This document shows, piece after piece, positions 39,622 through 48,763 of a stretch of 64,000 nucleotides of DNA (its first letter is position 1; each line of letters begins with the position of its first letter). The position numbers were made by a program, and so were the translations under genes. The stretch is taken from the NCBI RefSeq assembly GCF_900230185.1, contig NZ_OCSR01000001.1, positions 3,224,001 to 3,288,000 of the forward strand. The letters are read 5' to 3'. The stretch comes from Burkholderia sp. OK233 (GTDB taxonomy: Bacteria > Pseudomonadota > Gammaproteobacteria > Burkholderiales > Burkholderiaceae). The notes under the pieces are model-generated. The model worked only from the letters and a program-made list of their open reading frames with translations. It did not search any database and was not told the DNA's origin.

Positions 39622-40245
39622 ATGCATCTTTCACAATCGGCTCGTAGCGTTAGCGCTCTTTTAACGCGCTGGCGTTTTTTTGCCAGCTTATCGAGCCTGC
39701 CTTTGCCCTTGTCCAATTCATCACCCGAAACCGCGCCGGCCTCTGCCGAGACGGTCTGGAACGTGCCTCTGCATGAACATGAACATCCATGGTACGACCA
39801 TGTGCGCCTGAAACGCGTCTTCGTGATTGACGGTACGCGCCATCAGGTGGTCATGGTCGATGCGCGCAAGTTGCTGGAATGCGCGGATCGCGACAACACC
39901 GATTACGTGTTGAAGCCGGTCGCCGAATGGCATTCGGGCAAGGTACGTGGCATTCGCGAATTTCTCGATCCAGAGAATCCGCGCATTCCGCCGATGCCGT
40001 ACGTGACGATCTCGACGCGTCGCGCGCCGGGTCTGCTGGGCTGGTTCGGTCTCGAGCGCGAGGGTGTGGTGGCGTTTCGCAACGGACAGCATCGTGCGCG
40101 CTATCTGGCCGATGCGGGCGCGCGCTGGTTTCCGGTGGAAGTGCACGAGCGCGAGGCGGCCTTGCTGCGCGAGATGTGCGGCGCAGCGGATGACGCCCGC
40201 ACGGTAATCCGCCCGACTACCGTGGATGGCAGCGGCAATACCTAA
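39622..40245 (+). CDS. ParB/sulfiredoxin-fold-like protein (plasmid fertility inhibition-like)
   Basis: A 207-aa protein with a Ser/Leu-rich start and a core that includes VRLKRVFVIDGTRHQVVMVDARKLL, AEWHSGKVRGIREFL and VAFRNGQHRARYLADAGA. The F-x-N-G-Q-H-R-A segment resembles the ParB/Srx nuclease-like fold and the plasmid fertility inhibition factor family. Its chromosomal role is unknown and the assignment is by motif only. It starts 89 bp from the divergent crotonase gene. Confidence 0.5.
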   Translation: MHLSQSARSVSALLTRWRFFASLSSLPLPLSNSSPETAPASAETVWNVPLHEHEHPWYDHVRLKRVFVIDGTRHQVVMVDARKLLECADRDNTDYVLKPVAEWHSGKVRGIREFLDPENPRIPPMPYVTISTRRAPGLLGWFGLEREGVVAFRNGQHRARYLADAGARWFPVEVHEREAALLREMCGAADDARTVIRPTTVDGSGNT

Positions 40246-41240
40246 CTTCGCGCCCGTACGACATTGCGCGGCGTGCCGGCCTGCCATGCCGCAACGTTCT
40301 CGAGCGTGGTCTGCGCGATCTCGTTCATCGCCTCGCGCGTGAAGAATGCCTGGTGCGCGGTCACGATCACGTTCGGGAACATCAGCAGACGCGCCAGCAC
40401 GTCGTCCTGCAACGGCAGGTTCGAGTGGTCCTCGAAAAAGAGGCCGCCTTCTTCCTCGTACACGTCGAGCCCGAGATGGCCAAGCTGGCCATCCTTCAAC
40501 GCGCCGATCAGCGCATTGCTTTCGACAAGACCGCCGCGCCCCGTATTGATCAGCATCGCGCCACGCTTCATCTTCGCGAGCGCGGGCCCGTCGATCAGAT
40601 GGTACGTGCCCGGCACCAGCGGACAATGCAGGCTGACAACGTCGCTTTCAGCGAGCAAGGTGTCGAGCGGCACGTAGCGCGCGCCGAGGGCAAGCAGATC
40701 CTCGGCCGGCGTACCGGGGTCATGAGCGAGCACCTGCATGCCGAAGCCCGCCATGATGCGCCCGAACACGCGGCCGATCATGCCAGTGCCGATCACGCCC
40801 ACAGTCTTGCCGTGCAGGTCGAAGCCGAGCAGCCCATGCAGCGAGAAATCGCCTTCACGGGTGCGCGCGACTGCGCGCGGCAAGCGCCGGTTCAGCGCCA
40901 GAATCAGACCGACCGCATGTTCGGCGATCGCGTGCGGCGAGTAGGCCGGCACCCGCGCAACCGGCATGCCGAGACGTTCGGCCGCGGCCAGGTCGACGTG
41001 ATTGAAGCCCGCCGAGCGCAGCGCGATCATGCGCGTGCCGCCGGCATGGAGACGTTCCAGTACGGCGGCGTCGACGTTGTCGTTGACGAACGGGCAGACC
41101 ACTTCATAACCCTGCGCGAGAATCGCGGTTTCGACATCGAGGTGCGATTCCTGGAAGTGCAGTTCATAGCGATGCGTGCCGTTGGCCTCGCCGAACGTGT
41201 CGCTATCGTATTGGCGGCTGCTAAACAGGATCATGCGCAT
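40242..41240 (-). CDS. D-2-hydroxyacid dehydrogenase (D-lactate dehydrogenase type)
   Basis: A 332-aa NAD-dependent enzyme. The Rossmann motif GVIGTGMIGRVFGRIMAGFG lies near residues 148-167, with the substrate Arg in MIALRSAGFNHVD and LINTGRGGLVE (near 232), and the catalytic His in VTAHQAFFTREA (near 296). YSPHAIAEHAVGLILALNR and DVYEEEGGLFFED fit the LdhA/fermentative D-LDH group. Met at 41234 is an alternative start. The gene overlaps the ParB-like gene tail by 4 bp, tail to tail. Confidence 0.9.
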   Translation of the reverse strand: MRMILFSSRQYDSDTFGEANGTHRYELHFQESHLDVETAILAQGYEVVCPFVNDNVDAAVLERLHAGGTRMIALRSAGFNHVDLAAAERLGMPVARVPAYSPHAIAEHAVGLILALNRRLPRAVARTREGDFSLHGLLGFDLHGKTVGVIGTGMIGRVFGRIMAGFGMQVLAHDPGTPAEDLLALGARYVPLDTLLAESDVVSLHCPLVPGTYHLIDGPALAKMKRGAMLINTGRGGLVESNALIGALKDGQLGHLGLDVYEEEGGLFFEDHSNLPLQDDVLARLLMFPNVIVTAHQAFFTREAMNEIAQTTLENVAAWQAGTPRNVVRARS

Positions 41241-41486
41241 GAGTGGCTCCGAAGGATGCGTGCCGGTGCGGCGAATTGACTCACGACACGGCATGCAGGC
41301 AAGTCAGTATATCGGCACTTAATGGCAATGACCGCCGCTTGTGATGCGCGGTCCGAAAACCATTCCGACCTTTACTAAAGATCACCTTTCGCGAAGCGAA
41401 AACGGCCGCAATTGAAAATAATATTGACAGCGATGCCGAACTACAATATTTATTAAAAAAGTAGTCCCAAAAAAGCATGTTCAATC

Positions 41487-41657
41487 ATGCCAAGAGAGAA
41501 CCGGCCGCCAGCAGAACATGCCATTTTCAAGGTGTCGGGCAAACTTCGCGAGGAAAGTGTGACTGTCGAACCTGCTGAAAAGTATTTCACTATCGCTATC
41601 GTCGCTGCACCGCGGCATATCTTCTTTGGCGCTGAAAGCGTCATGCCATTGCCATAA
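41487..41657 (+). CDS. Possible small protein, 56 aa (uncertain)
   Basis: An open frame from ATG 41487 to TAA 41657, about 28 bp past the predicted start of the TTGACA/TATTTA promoter. The product begins MPRENRPPAE and ends VMPLP. There is no good Shine-Dalgarno sequence, GC3 is about 50 percent (low for this genome) and the opposite strand is also open here, so coding is doubtful. Confidence 0.25.
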   Translation: MPRENRPPAEHAIFKVSGKLREESVTVEPAEKYFTIAIVAAPRHIFFGAESVMPLP

Positions 41658-41660
41658 ACT

Positions 41661-41691
41661 TTCCATTCAATGGAATCCGGTGATGCCGGAT
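41661..41691. promoter_or_regulatory. Twin palindromes upstream of aspT
   Basis: TTCCATT-C-AATGGAA is a perfect 15-bp palindrome and shares its last base with ATCCGG-TGATG-CCGGAT. Both lie about 100 bp before the first aspT start codon. They look like operator sites for unknown regulators. Confidence 0.45.
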
Positions 41692-41792
41692 GAGTAATTC
41701 CTGAGTCGGGGGTGACTCGGATCGAATTCATTTCAAATTCCAGAGAGTTTTTTTCATCTCTTTGCTAATAAACCGTAAATCGGCGAGCCAAT

Positions 41793-43475
41793 ATGATCGG
41801 TGAATTGCTGAGGTCTCAACCGGAGATCGCGCTGTTCGCAAGCCTTGCAATCGGATATTTCATTGGTTCGTTTCGCGTGGGGCCCATTCAGTTGGGCGGC
41901 GTCTGCGGCACGTTGATCGTGGCCTTGCTGTTGGGGCAGACGGGCGCGCGGCTTGCCCCCGATCTGAAGAACATCGCCTTTGCGCTGTTCATCTTTGCGC
42001 TGGGTTTCACCGGTGGACCGCAGTTCTTTGCCAACATCGGTCGGGGCTGGCGCTATGGCTTGCTGTCGGTGGTCGAGATCGTCTCGGTGCTGGTGCTGAT
42101 CATGATTGCGGTCCTCGTGATGCGGCTCGATGCCGGAACGGCGGCCGGTTTGCTGGCTGGCGCCGCAACGGAGTCGGCCGTGATCGGCACGGCTTCGGAG
42201 GCGATTGCCAAGCTCGGCTTCAGCGACGCTGAGACGCTGCGCCTGCAGGCCAACATCGTGACCGCGTACAGCGTGAGCTACCTGTTCGGCCTGATCACCA
42301 TCGTTCTGTTCACGAGCCAGTTCGCGCCGCTGCTGCTGCGCGTCAATTTGCGCGAAGAAGCCGAGCGCGTGTGGCACAAGCTCGGCGGCGACGGTGCCTT
42401 CGGCGAAGGGCAGCGGGCCGCGGCCCCGGCGCTCGTGGGCCGCGCGTTCCGGGTCGGCACGGCGGCCGGCGGGACGATCCAGGCGCTCGAACAGAAGCAC
42501 GGCTTTAACCTGACCATCGGGCAGGTTCGGCGCAACGGTGCCGACGTGCCGGTCGAGCCGCAACTGATGTTGGTTGCCGGCGACCTGATTCTCGTGGGCG
42601 GCCGGCGCGAAGCGATGGTCGCCGCGGCTGCCAGCCTCGGCGAAGAAGTGGTGGACGCCGGCTTCGGCCAGATCATTGCGGAGAAGCTCGACGTCGTGCT
42701 GACTCGCAGCGACGCGCACGGTCTGACGGTCGCGCAGCTGCGCGAACGTGCGAAGCCGGAGGAAGGGCGCGGCATCTACATCGCCGCAGTCACGCGGCTT
42801 GAAACCACGGTGCCCGCGCTGCCCGGCACCGAGCTCAATCGCGGCGACGTGCTGACGCTGGTGGGCGCGAAAGCCGACGTCGAGCGTGGCGCACGGCATC
42901 TGGGCTACGTGCTCACCGCGACCCAGAAAACCGACTTCGTCTATCTCGGCCTGGGCGTGCTGCTCGGCATGGCGATCGGCCATCTCGGCGGGCGCATCGG
43001 CGGTGTGTCGATCGCGCTTGGTACGGGCGGCGGCTGCCTGCTGTCGGGCCTGCTGTTCGGCTGGATCCGTTCGCGCCATCCGTTAGTGGGCTCGCTGCCT
43101 TCGGCCGCCGCGCAAATTCTCAAGGACTTCGGCCTTGCCACCTTCATTGCCGCCGTCGGTCTGTCGGCGGGACCCGATGCTATCAAGCTGGTGCGTGAAT
43201 ACGGCCTGGCGCTGCCCGTCGCCCGCATCCTGATGGTGCTCGTGCCCGGTCTGTTGTCGCTCTGGATCGGCCGCGCGTTTCTCAAGCTCGAAGCGCCCAT
43301 GCTGCTCGGCGCCATTGCCGGTCAGCAATGCAGCACGCCGGCGATCAGCGCGCTGGTCGGCGTAACCGGCAATTCGACGCCCGTGATCGGCTACACGATC
43401 ACCTATGCACTCTCGAACATTCTGCTGCCGTTGATGGGGCCGGTCGTGGTCGGCCTCGCCGGGAAGTTCGGCTAG
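41793..43475 (+). CDS. Aspartate:alanine antiporter family protein (AspT), first copy
   Basis: A 560-aa inner-membrane protein of the AAEx family. Two sets of four to six helices flank a central pair of TrkA-C/RCK_C domains (about residues 200-370). The pattern SQPEIALFASLAIGYFIG at the start, and LGVLLGMAIGHLGGRIGGVSIALGTGGGCLLSGLLFGWIRSRHP near 385, are family features. It would exchange aspartate for alanine, or a similar acid/decarboxylation product, so building proton-motive force together with the decarboxylase downstream. Confidence 0.87.
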   Translation: MIGELLRSQPEIALFASLAIGYFIGSFRVGPIQLGGVCGTLIVALLLGQTGARLAPDLKNIAFALFIFALGFTGGPQFFANIGRGWRYGLLSVVEIVSVLVLIMIAVLVMRLDAGTAAGLLAGAATESAVIGTASEAIAKLGFSDAETLRLQANIVTAYSVSYLFGLITIVLFTSQFAPLLLRVNLREEAERVWHKLGGDGAFGEGQRAAAPALVGRAFRVGTAAGGTIQALEQKHGFNLTIGQVRRNGADVPVEPQLMLVAGDLILVGGRREAMVAAAASLGEEVVDAGFGQIIAEKLDVVLTRSDAHGLTVAQLRERAKPEEGRGIYIAAVTRLETTVPALPGTELNRGDVLTLVGAKADVERGARHLGYVLTATQKTDFVYLGLGVLLGMAIGHLGGRIGGVSIALGTGGGCLLSGLLFGWIRSRHPLVGSLPSAAAQILKDFGLATFIAAVGLSAGPDAIKLVREYGLALPVARILMVLVPGLLSLWIGRAFLKLEAPMLLGAIAGQQCSTPAISALVGVTGNSTPVIGYTITYALSNILLPLMGPVVVGLAGKFG

Positions 43476-43591
43476 GCGGGACAGATGGACTGCGCGCGGC
43501 GTGGCGCGCAGTTGAGCGCATACGGATGCCGTGAGGTTCGTATGCACATGCAGCACCCAGTACTCAGTACCGCAAACTATCCAGCGAGGGC

Positions 43592-45277
43592 ATGATGGAC
43601 TGGCTACATCATATTTTTCAGAAATCACCCGAGATTGCGCTGTTTCTGTCACTTGCAGCCGGCTATTTCATCGGGCAGATCAACTTCGGCAAATTCCAGT
43701 TAGGTGGCGTAGGCGGTTCATTGCTGGCCGCAGTCCTGATCAGTCAGGCGGGCGTGACGATCGACAACGGCGTGAAATCGGTGATGTTCGCCGTGTTCAT
43801 TTACGCGGTCGGCTACGACTCCGGGCCGGGCTTCTTCAACTCGCTGAACCGCAAGACGCTGCGTGAGATCGCGATGGCGATATTTCTCGCCGTCACCGCA
43901 CTGATCACCGTGGTGATCTGCGCGAAGCTGTTCCATCTGAACAAGGGTCTCGCAGCCGGACTCGCGGGCGGCGCGCTGACGCAGTCGGCGATCATTGGCA
44001 CGGCCGGCGACGCCATCGCGCGTCTCGGTCTGCCCGCCGATCAGGTCAAGTCGCTGCAATCCGACGTGGCGATCGCCTATGCGGTGACCTACGTGTTCGG
44101 CTCGCTCGGCGCCATCATTGTCTGCGTGAACATCCTGCCGAAGTTCATGGGGCAGAGTCTGCGCGACGCCTCGATCGAAGCAGAGCGTGAACTATCTGCA
44201 GGTTCGTCGTCACTCGGAGCGGGGCAAATTCGCGCGTTGCCCGAACTGGTGGGGCGTGCGTACAAGATCGATGTCAGCGCCGGGAAAACGGTCAAGGCAG
44301 TCGAGACCCTGCATCAGGACATGTTGACGATCGAGCGGATCAAGCGTAACGGTAAGAATCTCGAGCCGACGCCTGATCTGGCCTTGCAACTCAACGACGA
44401 AGTGCTGGTGGTGGGCCGCCGGGAGGCGGTGGTCGCATTCGGTGCGAACGGCAACGAGATCGCCAGCGTCGACGACATTGGCGTCGTGATGCAGACGCGC
44501 GAAGGCGTGTTCACACGCAAAGGCATGAACCACACCACGATCGCCGCTGCACGCGAAGTCGTGGATCGCGACATGCGCCACGGCGTCTATATCCAGAGCG
44601 CCTCGCGTGCCGGGCAGCCGCTGCCGATCCTGCCCGAAACCAGGCTCGAGCACGGCGACGTGATCACCTTCTACGGTTCGCCCAAAGACACCAAGCGCGC
44701 CGTCGATGCAGCCGGCTACGAGTTGCCGTACAGCAACAAGACCGACTTCATCTATATGGGTGTCGGCATCGTGCTGGGTCTGCTGATTGGTCTGATCGTG
44801 GTCGACGTGGGCGGCGTTCCACTCACGCTCGGTTCCGGCGGCGGCTGCCTGCTGGCCGGCCTGCTGTTCGGCTGGATGCGCGGCAAGCATCCGATGTACG
44901 GCGCAATGCCGTCTGCAGCTTCGCAATTGCTGAAGGACTTCGGCCTCGCGGCGTTCGTCGCAGTGGTCGGTTTGAATTCGGGCTTGCAGGCCGTGGTGAC
45001 CGTCAAGCAGAGCGGTATGACGATCTTCCTGCTCGGTGTGGTTGTCACTGTGCTGCCGCTGGTACTGACGATGCTATTCGGCCGTTACGTGCTGCGCTAC
45101 AACAACGCGGCCATCCTGGCCGGCGCGCTGACAGGTTCACGCAGTGCCAACCCGGCATTCGGCGGTGTGCTCGACAAGGCGGAAAGCGCCGTGCCGACCG
45201 TGCCGTTCGCGATCACCTATGCCATTGCGAACGTCGCGTTGACGTTGCTCGGACCGCTCGTGGTCGGGCTGGTTTAG
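43592..45277 (+). CDS. Aspartate:alanine antiporter family protein (AspT), second copy
   Basis: A 561-aa paralogue of the previous gene with the same layout. The N-terminal KSPEIALFLSLAAGYFIGQINFGKFQLGGVGGSLLAAVL parallels the first copy, with RCK_C domains near 210-370. The C-terminal repeat has GVPLTLGSGGGCLLAGLLFGWMRGKHPMYGAMPSAASQLLKDFGLAAF. GAGGGC lies before the ATG pair at 43592/43595. It starts 116 bp after the first copy, and the two may work as separate antiporters or as a hetero-oligomer. Confidence 0.87.
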   Translation: MMDWLHHIFQKSPEIALFLSLAAGYFIGQINFGKFQLGGVGGSLLAAVLISQAGVTIDNGVKSVMFAVFIYAVGYDSGPGFFNSLNRKTLREIAMAIFLAVTALITVVICAKLFHLNKGLAAGLAGGALTQSAIIGTAGDAIARLGLPADQVKSLQSDVAIAYAVTYVFGSLGAIIVCVNILPKFMGQSLRDASIEAERELSAGSSSLGAGQIRALPELVGRAYKIDVSAGKTVKAVETLHQDMLTIERIKRNGKNLEPTPDLALQLNDEVLVVGRREAVVAFGANGNEIASVDDIGVVMQTREGVFTRKGMNHTTIAAAREVVDRDMRHGVYIQSASRAGQPLPILPETRLEHGDVITFYGSPKDTKRAVDAAGYELPYSNKTDFIYMGVGIVLGLLIGLIVVDVGGVPLTLGSGGGCLLAGLLFGWMRGKHPMYGAMPSAASQLLKDFGLAAFVAVVGLNSGLQAVVTVKQSGMTIFLLGVVVTVLPLVLTMLFGRYVLRYNNAAILAGALTGSRSANPAFGGVLDKAESAVPTVPFAITYAIANVALTLLGPLVVGLV

Positions 45278-45380
45278 GCGGGTTTAGCGTACGCATTTAT
45301 CGATCTCTCTTACGCCGGCGGCAACTGAACGTGTCACTCGCGACGCCGGCGTCATTCACTTGCACATTGGAGAACGCATC

Positions 45381-47045
45381 ATGGCAAAAGAGAAAAGCGG
45401 CAAGAAACAAGGCGACATGGCTCAAGCCGGCTTTGCAGCGCTCAGCCCGTTCGAACTCAAGGACGAACTGATCAAGGCCGCGGGCGGCGGCGCGGTAGAG
45501 CGTGCCGCCAACGCATCGATGCTCAACGCCGGCCGCGGCAACCCGAACTTCCTCGCGACGATTCCGCGCCACGGCTTCTGGCAGCTTGGCCTGTTTGCGA
45601 TGCGCGAATCGGAGCGATCGTTTGCGTTCATGCCAGAGGGCGTTGGCGGTTTCCCTCGACGCGAAGGGCTGACGGAGCGCTTCGATCTGTTCCTGCGCGA
45701 AAACAAGGGCGTGCCCGGCATCGACTTTCTGCGCGGCGCGGTGTCGTATGTGCGCGATCAGCTTGGACTCTCCGCGGGCGACTTCCTCTATGAAATGTGC
45801 GAGGGCATTCTCGCGTCGAACTATCCAGTACCTGACCGGATGCTCAAGTTGTCCGAAATGATTGTCGGTCAGTATTTGCGCAAGGAGATGATCGGCAACC
45901 ATCCGTTCGTCGGCGAGTTCGACGTGTTCGCGGTGGAAGGCGGCACGGCGGCGATGACGTACATCTTCAACACGATGCGCGAGAATCACCTGATCAAGCC
46001 GGGCGACACGATTGCGCTGGGCTTGCCGATCTTCACGCCGTACATCGAAATTCCGCGCCTGAACGACTATCAGCTGAACGTCGTCAATCTCGAAGCCACG
46101 GTTGAAAGCGGCTGGCAGTATTCGAAGAAGGAACTCGACAAGCTGCGCGATCCGAAGGTGAAGGCGTTCTTCCTCGTGAACCCGAGCAACCCGCCTTCGG
46201 TGAAGATCGACGACGAGAGCCTTCAATATATCGCGGACATCGTCAAGGAACGCCCCGATCTGATTCTGTTGACCGACGACGTGTACGGCACCTTTGCCGA
46301 CGACTTTGTTTCGCTGTTCGCGCTCGCGCCGAAGAACACGATCCTCGTGTACTCGTACTCGAAATATTTTGGCGCGACTGGCTGGCGTCTCGGCGTGATC
46401 GCGACGCATCGCGACAACGTGCTCGACAAGCTGATCGCCGAGCTGCCGAAGGACGCGAAGAAACAGTTGCACGAGCGTTATGAATCGATCACGACCGAAC
46501 CGGACAAGCTCAAGTTCATCGATCGGCTCGTTGCCGACAGCCGCACTGTCGCGCTGAATCATACGGCGGGTTTGTCGACGCCGCAGCAGGTGCAGATGGT
46601 GCTGTTCTCGCTGTTTTCGCTGATGGACACGCCCGACGCGTACAAGAACGCGTTGAAGCGCCTGATCCGCAAGCGCAAGCAGGCGCTGTACGAAGAGGTC
46701 GGCATCTCGTTCGAAGACGACGATCCGAACCAGGTCGACTACTATACGATTCTCGACATCGAGTTTCTCGGCGAACGCATGTTCGGGCGCGAGTTCGTCG
46801 ACTGGCTGCTGAAGAACACCGAGCCTTCGGAATTGCTGTTCCGCCTCGCGCGCGAAGCACGCGTGGTGCTGTTGCCGGGACGTGGCTTCGGTACGCAGCA
46901 TCCGTCGGGACGGGTGTCGCTGGCCAATCTGAACGAGTCGGACTATCGCCAGATCGGCCGCGCGATGCGCAAGCTGATCGAGGAATACGTCGAGCGCTAC
47001 AACGCGGCAACCGGCAAGAAGCTCGATAAGACCAAGGTGAAGTGA
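45381..47045 (+). CDS. asdA: Bifunctional aspartate aminotransferase/aspartate 4-decarboxylase
   Basis: The 554-aa PLP enzyme releases CO2 from L-aspartate to give L-alanine and also transaminates. The internal PLP lysine is in YSYSKYFGATGWRLG near residue 320. VNPSNPPSVKID (near 262) and DDVYGTFADDF (near 302) are fold type I signatures, and the length (about 540) matches AspD/AsdA. GGAG precedes the ATG at 45381. Directly after two aspT genes it suggests aspartate-driven energy conservation or pH homeostasis, known from Tetragenococcus. Confidence 0.93.
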   Translation: MAKEKSGKKQGDMAQAGFAALSPFELKDELIKAAGGGAVERAANASMLNAGRGNPNFLATIPRHGFWQLGLFAMRESERSFAFMPEGVGGFPRREGLTERFDLFLRENKGVPGIDFLRGAVSYVRDQLGLSAGDFLYEMCEGILASNYPVPDRMLKLSEMIVGQYLRKEMIGNHPFVGEFDVFAVEGGTAAMTYIFNTMRENHLIKPGDTIALGLPIFTPYIEIPRLNDYQLNVVNLEATVESGWQYSKKELDKLRDPKVKAFFLVNPSNPPSVKIDDESLQYIADIVKERPDLILLTDDVYGTFADDFVSLFALAPKNTILVYSYSKYFGATGWRLGVIATHRDNVLDKLIAELPKDAKKQLHERYESITTEPDKLKFIDRLVADSRTVALNHTAGLSTPQQVQMVLFSLFSLMDTPDAYKNALKRLIRKRKQALYEEVGISFEDDDPNQVDYYTILDIEFLGERMFGREFVDWLLKNTEPSELLFRLAREARVVLLPGRGFGTQHPSGRVSLANLNESDYRQIGRAMRKLIEEYVERYNAATGKKLDKTKVK

Positions 47046-47083
47046 CAAACTCCTTGCGCAATCGCGCGGATCGGTGAATGATC

Positions 47084-47129
47084 GAACAAGCGGCCCCGCC
47101 AGTGTCATTGTTGGCGGGGCCGCTTGTTC
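47084..47129. terminator. Strong hairpin between asdA and the aminotransferase gene
   Basis: An 18-bp perfect inverted repeat (GAACAAGCGGCCCCGCCA with its complement) around a 10-nt loop, followed by CTTTACG. It is likely a terminator for asdA, so the next gene may have its own promoter or depend on readthrough. Confidence 0.7.
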
Positions 47130-47158
47130 CTTTACGCTCTGACATTCACGTACCGATC

Positions 47159-48400
47159 ATGCCGACTTCATCCACATCTGCCGCACCGGTTTCCTACGCC
47201 GTGCCTTGTCCGGTTGTCGAATCGCTCGACGCCATTCTTCCCGAAGAGCCGTTGCTGATGATGGGCGCCGGCCCCGTGCCGATTCCCGCGGCGGTTGCCA
47301 AGGCCAATACGGTGGTGATCAATCACCTGGGCAGCACGATGGTGAAGGTGATCGGCCAGGTGAAGACCATGGCGCGCTACGTATTCCAGACGAATTCGAA
47401 GTGGGTGCTGGGCGTCGCCGGCCCGGGTTCTGCCGCGATGGAAATGGCGATCTCCAACCTCGCGTGGGAAGGCACGAAAGTGCTGAGCATCAAGAACGGC
47501 TTTTTCAGCGAGCGGATGGCGGAGATGGGGCGGCGCGTCGGTGCGCAGGTGTCGATGCTGGATGTCGCCGATCGCTCGGTGGCGAGTCTCGAACAGGTGG
47601 CCGAGGCGATTCGCCGCGAGCGCCCGGAGATCGTGACGGTGGTGCAGGGCGAGACGTCGAACACGGTGTGGAACTACCACTTGAAGGACATTGCCGCATT
47701 GGCGAAAGCCGCGGGGGCGCAGGTGATCGTCGATGCGGTGTGCACGTTGAGCACGATGCCGCTGGAAATGGATGCGTGGGGTATCGACGCCGTGATCACG
47801 GGCGGGCAGAAGGGCCTGTCGTCGATTCCGGGTGTCTCGCTGATCGCGTTTTCGGACACTGCCTGGGAGCGAGTGAAAGGGCGTACGGCGCCGAATGCGC
47901 ATTGGTGTCTGGATGCGTCGCTGGCGGAGAACTTCTGGCACAACGCGGGGTATCACTACACCGCGCCCGTGTCCGGCGTATTGGCATTGCACGAGGCGTT
48001 GCGGCTGGTTTGCGCGGAAACGTTGGAGAAGCGGTTCGCCCGGCATCTGAAGTGTTCCATTGCGTTGCAGGAAGGCGTGACCGCGTTGGGGCTGCGGTTG
48101 TACACGCCGCAGGCGTGCCGTCTGAATTCGGTGGTCGGCATCGAAGTGCCGGATGGCCTGAACCCGGGCGACATCTGCGGACATATTTCGCGGCAGCATC
48201 AGGTGGAGATATCGGGTTCGTTTGGTTTGCCGATCGTGCGGATCGGGCAGATGGGTGAGCAGTGCCGCGAACACAACCTGTTTCGCACGCTGCACGCGTT
48301 GGGCCGCACGATGCTTGATCTGGGCACGCCGGTGGATTTGCCGGCGGGCGTTGCGGCGCTTGAGAAGTCGTTGTCGGGCGGCGCGCGCACTTCGAAATAG
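47159..48400 (+). CDS. Alanine-glyoxylate-type aminotransferase family protein
   Basis: A 413-aa class V PLP aminotransferase. EPLLMMGAGPVPIPAAVAKANTVVINHLGSTM near the start and VLGVAGPGSAAMEMAISNL near 79 are SPT/AGT-family signatures. The PLP lysine is in AVITGGQKGLSSIPGVSL near 205. The amino donor and acceptor are not evident; alanine, serine, pyridoxamine and ureidoglycine enzymes all belong here. Being next to asdA, an alanine-linked role is plausible (inference). Confidence 0.8.
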   Translation: MPTSSTSAAPVSYAVPCPVVESLDAILPEEPLLMMGAGPVPIPAAVAKANTVVINHLGSTMVKVIGQVKTMARYVFQTNSKWVLGVAGPGSAAMEMAISNLAWEGTKVLSIKNGFFSERMAEMGRRVGAQVSMLDVADRSVASLEQVAEAIRRERPEIVTVVQGETSNTVWNYHLKDIAALAKAAGAQVIVDAVCTLSTMPLEMDAWGIDAVITGGQKGLSSIPGVSLIAFSDTAWERVKGRTAPNAHWCLDASLAENFWHNAGYHYTAPVSGVLALHEALRLVCAETLEKRFARHLKCSIALQEGVTALGLRLYTPQACRLNSVVGIEVPDGLNPGDICGHISRQHQVEISGSFGLPIVRIGQMGEQCREHNLFRTLHALGRTMLDLGTPVDLPAGVAALEKSLSGGARTSK

Positions 48401-48407
48401 AACGAGG

Positions 48408-48447
48408 CCGGCGGGAGGGCCGGCGCGAGCGTCCTCCCTCCCGCCGG
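48408..48447. terminator. GC-rich inverted repeat after the aminotransferase gene
   Basis: CCGGCGGGAGGG (48408-48419) pairs perfectly with CCCTCCCGCCGG (48436-48447). No T-tract follows, so it is a possible weak terminator or Rho-entry barrier. Confidence 0.45.
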
Positions 48448-48763
48448 TCCTGTTGCGCCGCCGTATCTGTCATATCGACCCCGAAGCCCGACCCGGGCGT
48501 TCAGGATGGCTTTCTTCATTTAGTTGTATCTCTTTCACGGCCTGAGAGAACACCGTTCCCTTTCAACGCCTGTCGGTTTTCATCCCCCGAATCTCTTGTT
48601 TCACATCCCCCGTTACAACTCGCGGTATCCCCTGCATTGCTGCTTTGGCGTTTTTTTCGGCTGCATACCATGGCCTCGGTTCTGGAGACGCCGGTCATAT
48701 CGGCTCCGGAAGGACGCCGTTGCGGCTGGCGGCGCATAACGCGGCACATGGAGGGGACATCTG
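48448..48763 (+). other. Intergenic region before the codB-like gene
   Basis: About 315 bp with pyrimidine-rich stretches and GGAGGGGAC directly before the codB-like ATG. No clear promoter or palindrome was found by eye, and no convincing small gene. Confidence 0.35.

Larger units (their letters stand above)
41241..41792 (+). promoter_or_regulatory. Long AT-rich leader and promoter region of the aspT locus
   Basis: A consensus-like promoter TTGACA (41424) with a 17-bp spacer to TATTTA (41447) lies in an AT-rich patch. Further down are two abutting palindromes, TTCCATT-C-AATGGAA (41661-41675) and ATCCGG-TGATG-CCGGAT (41675-41691). A hairpin TTTCGC-GAA-GCGAAA is at 41388-41402. A 56-codon frame (41487-41657) follows the promoter. 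The nearest downstream gene is the first aspT, about 100 bp after the palindromes. Confidence 0.5.

Noticed and set aside
41453..41731. A 92-codon minus-strand frame in the aspT leader
   Set aside because: No ribosome binding site, no motifs, and it runs against the likely promoter direction.
45297..47108. A 603-codon minus-strand frame
   Set aside because: Antisense shadow of the aspartate decarboxylase; composition is Arg/His-rich with no domain.
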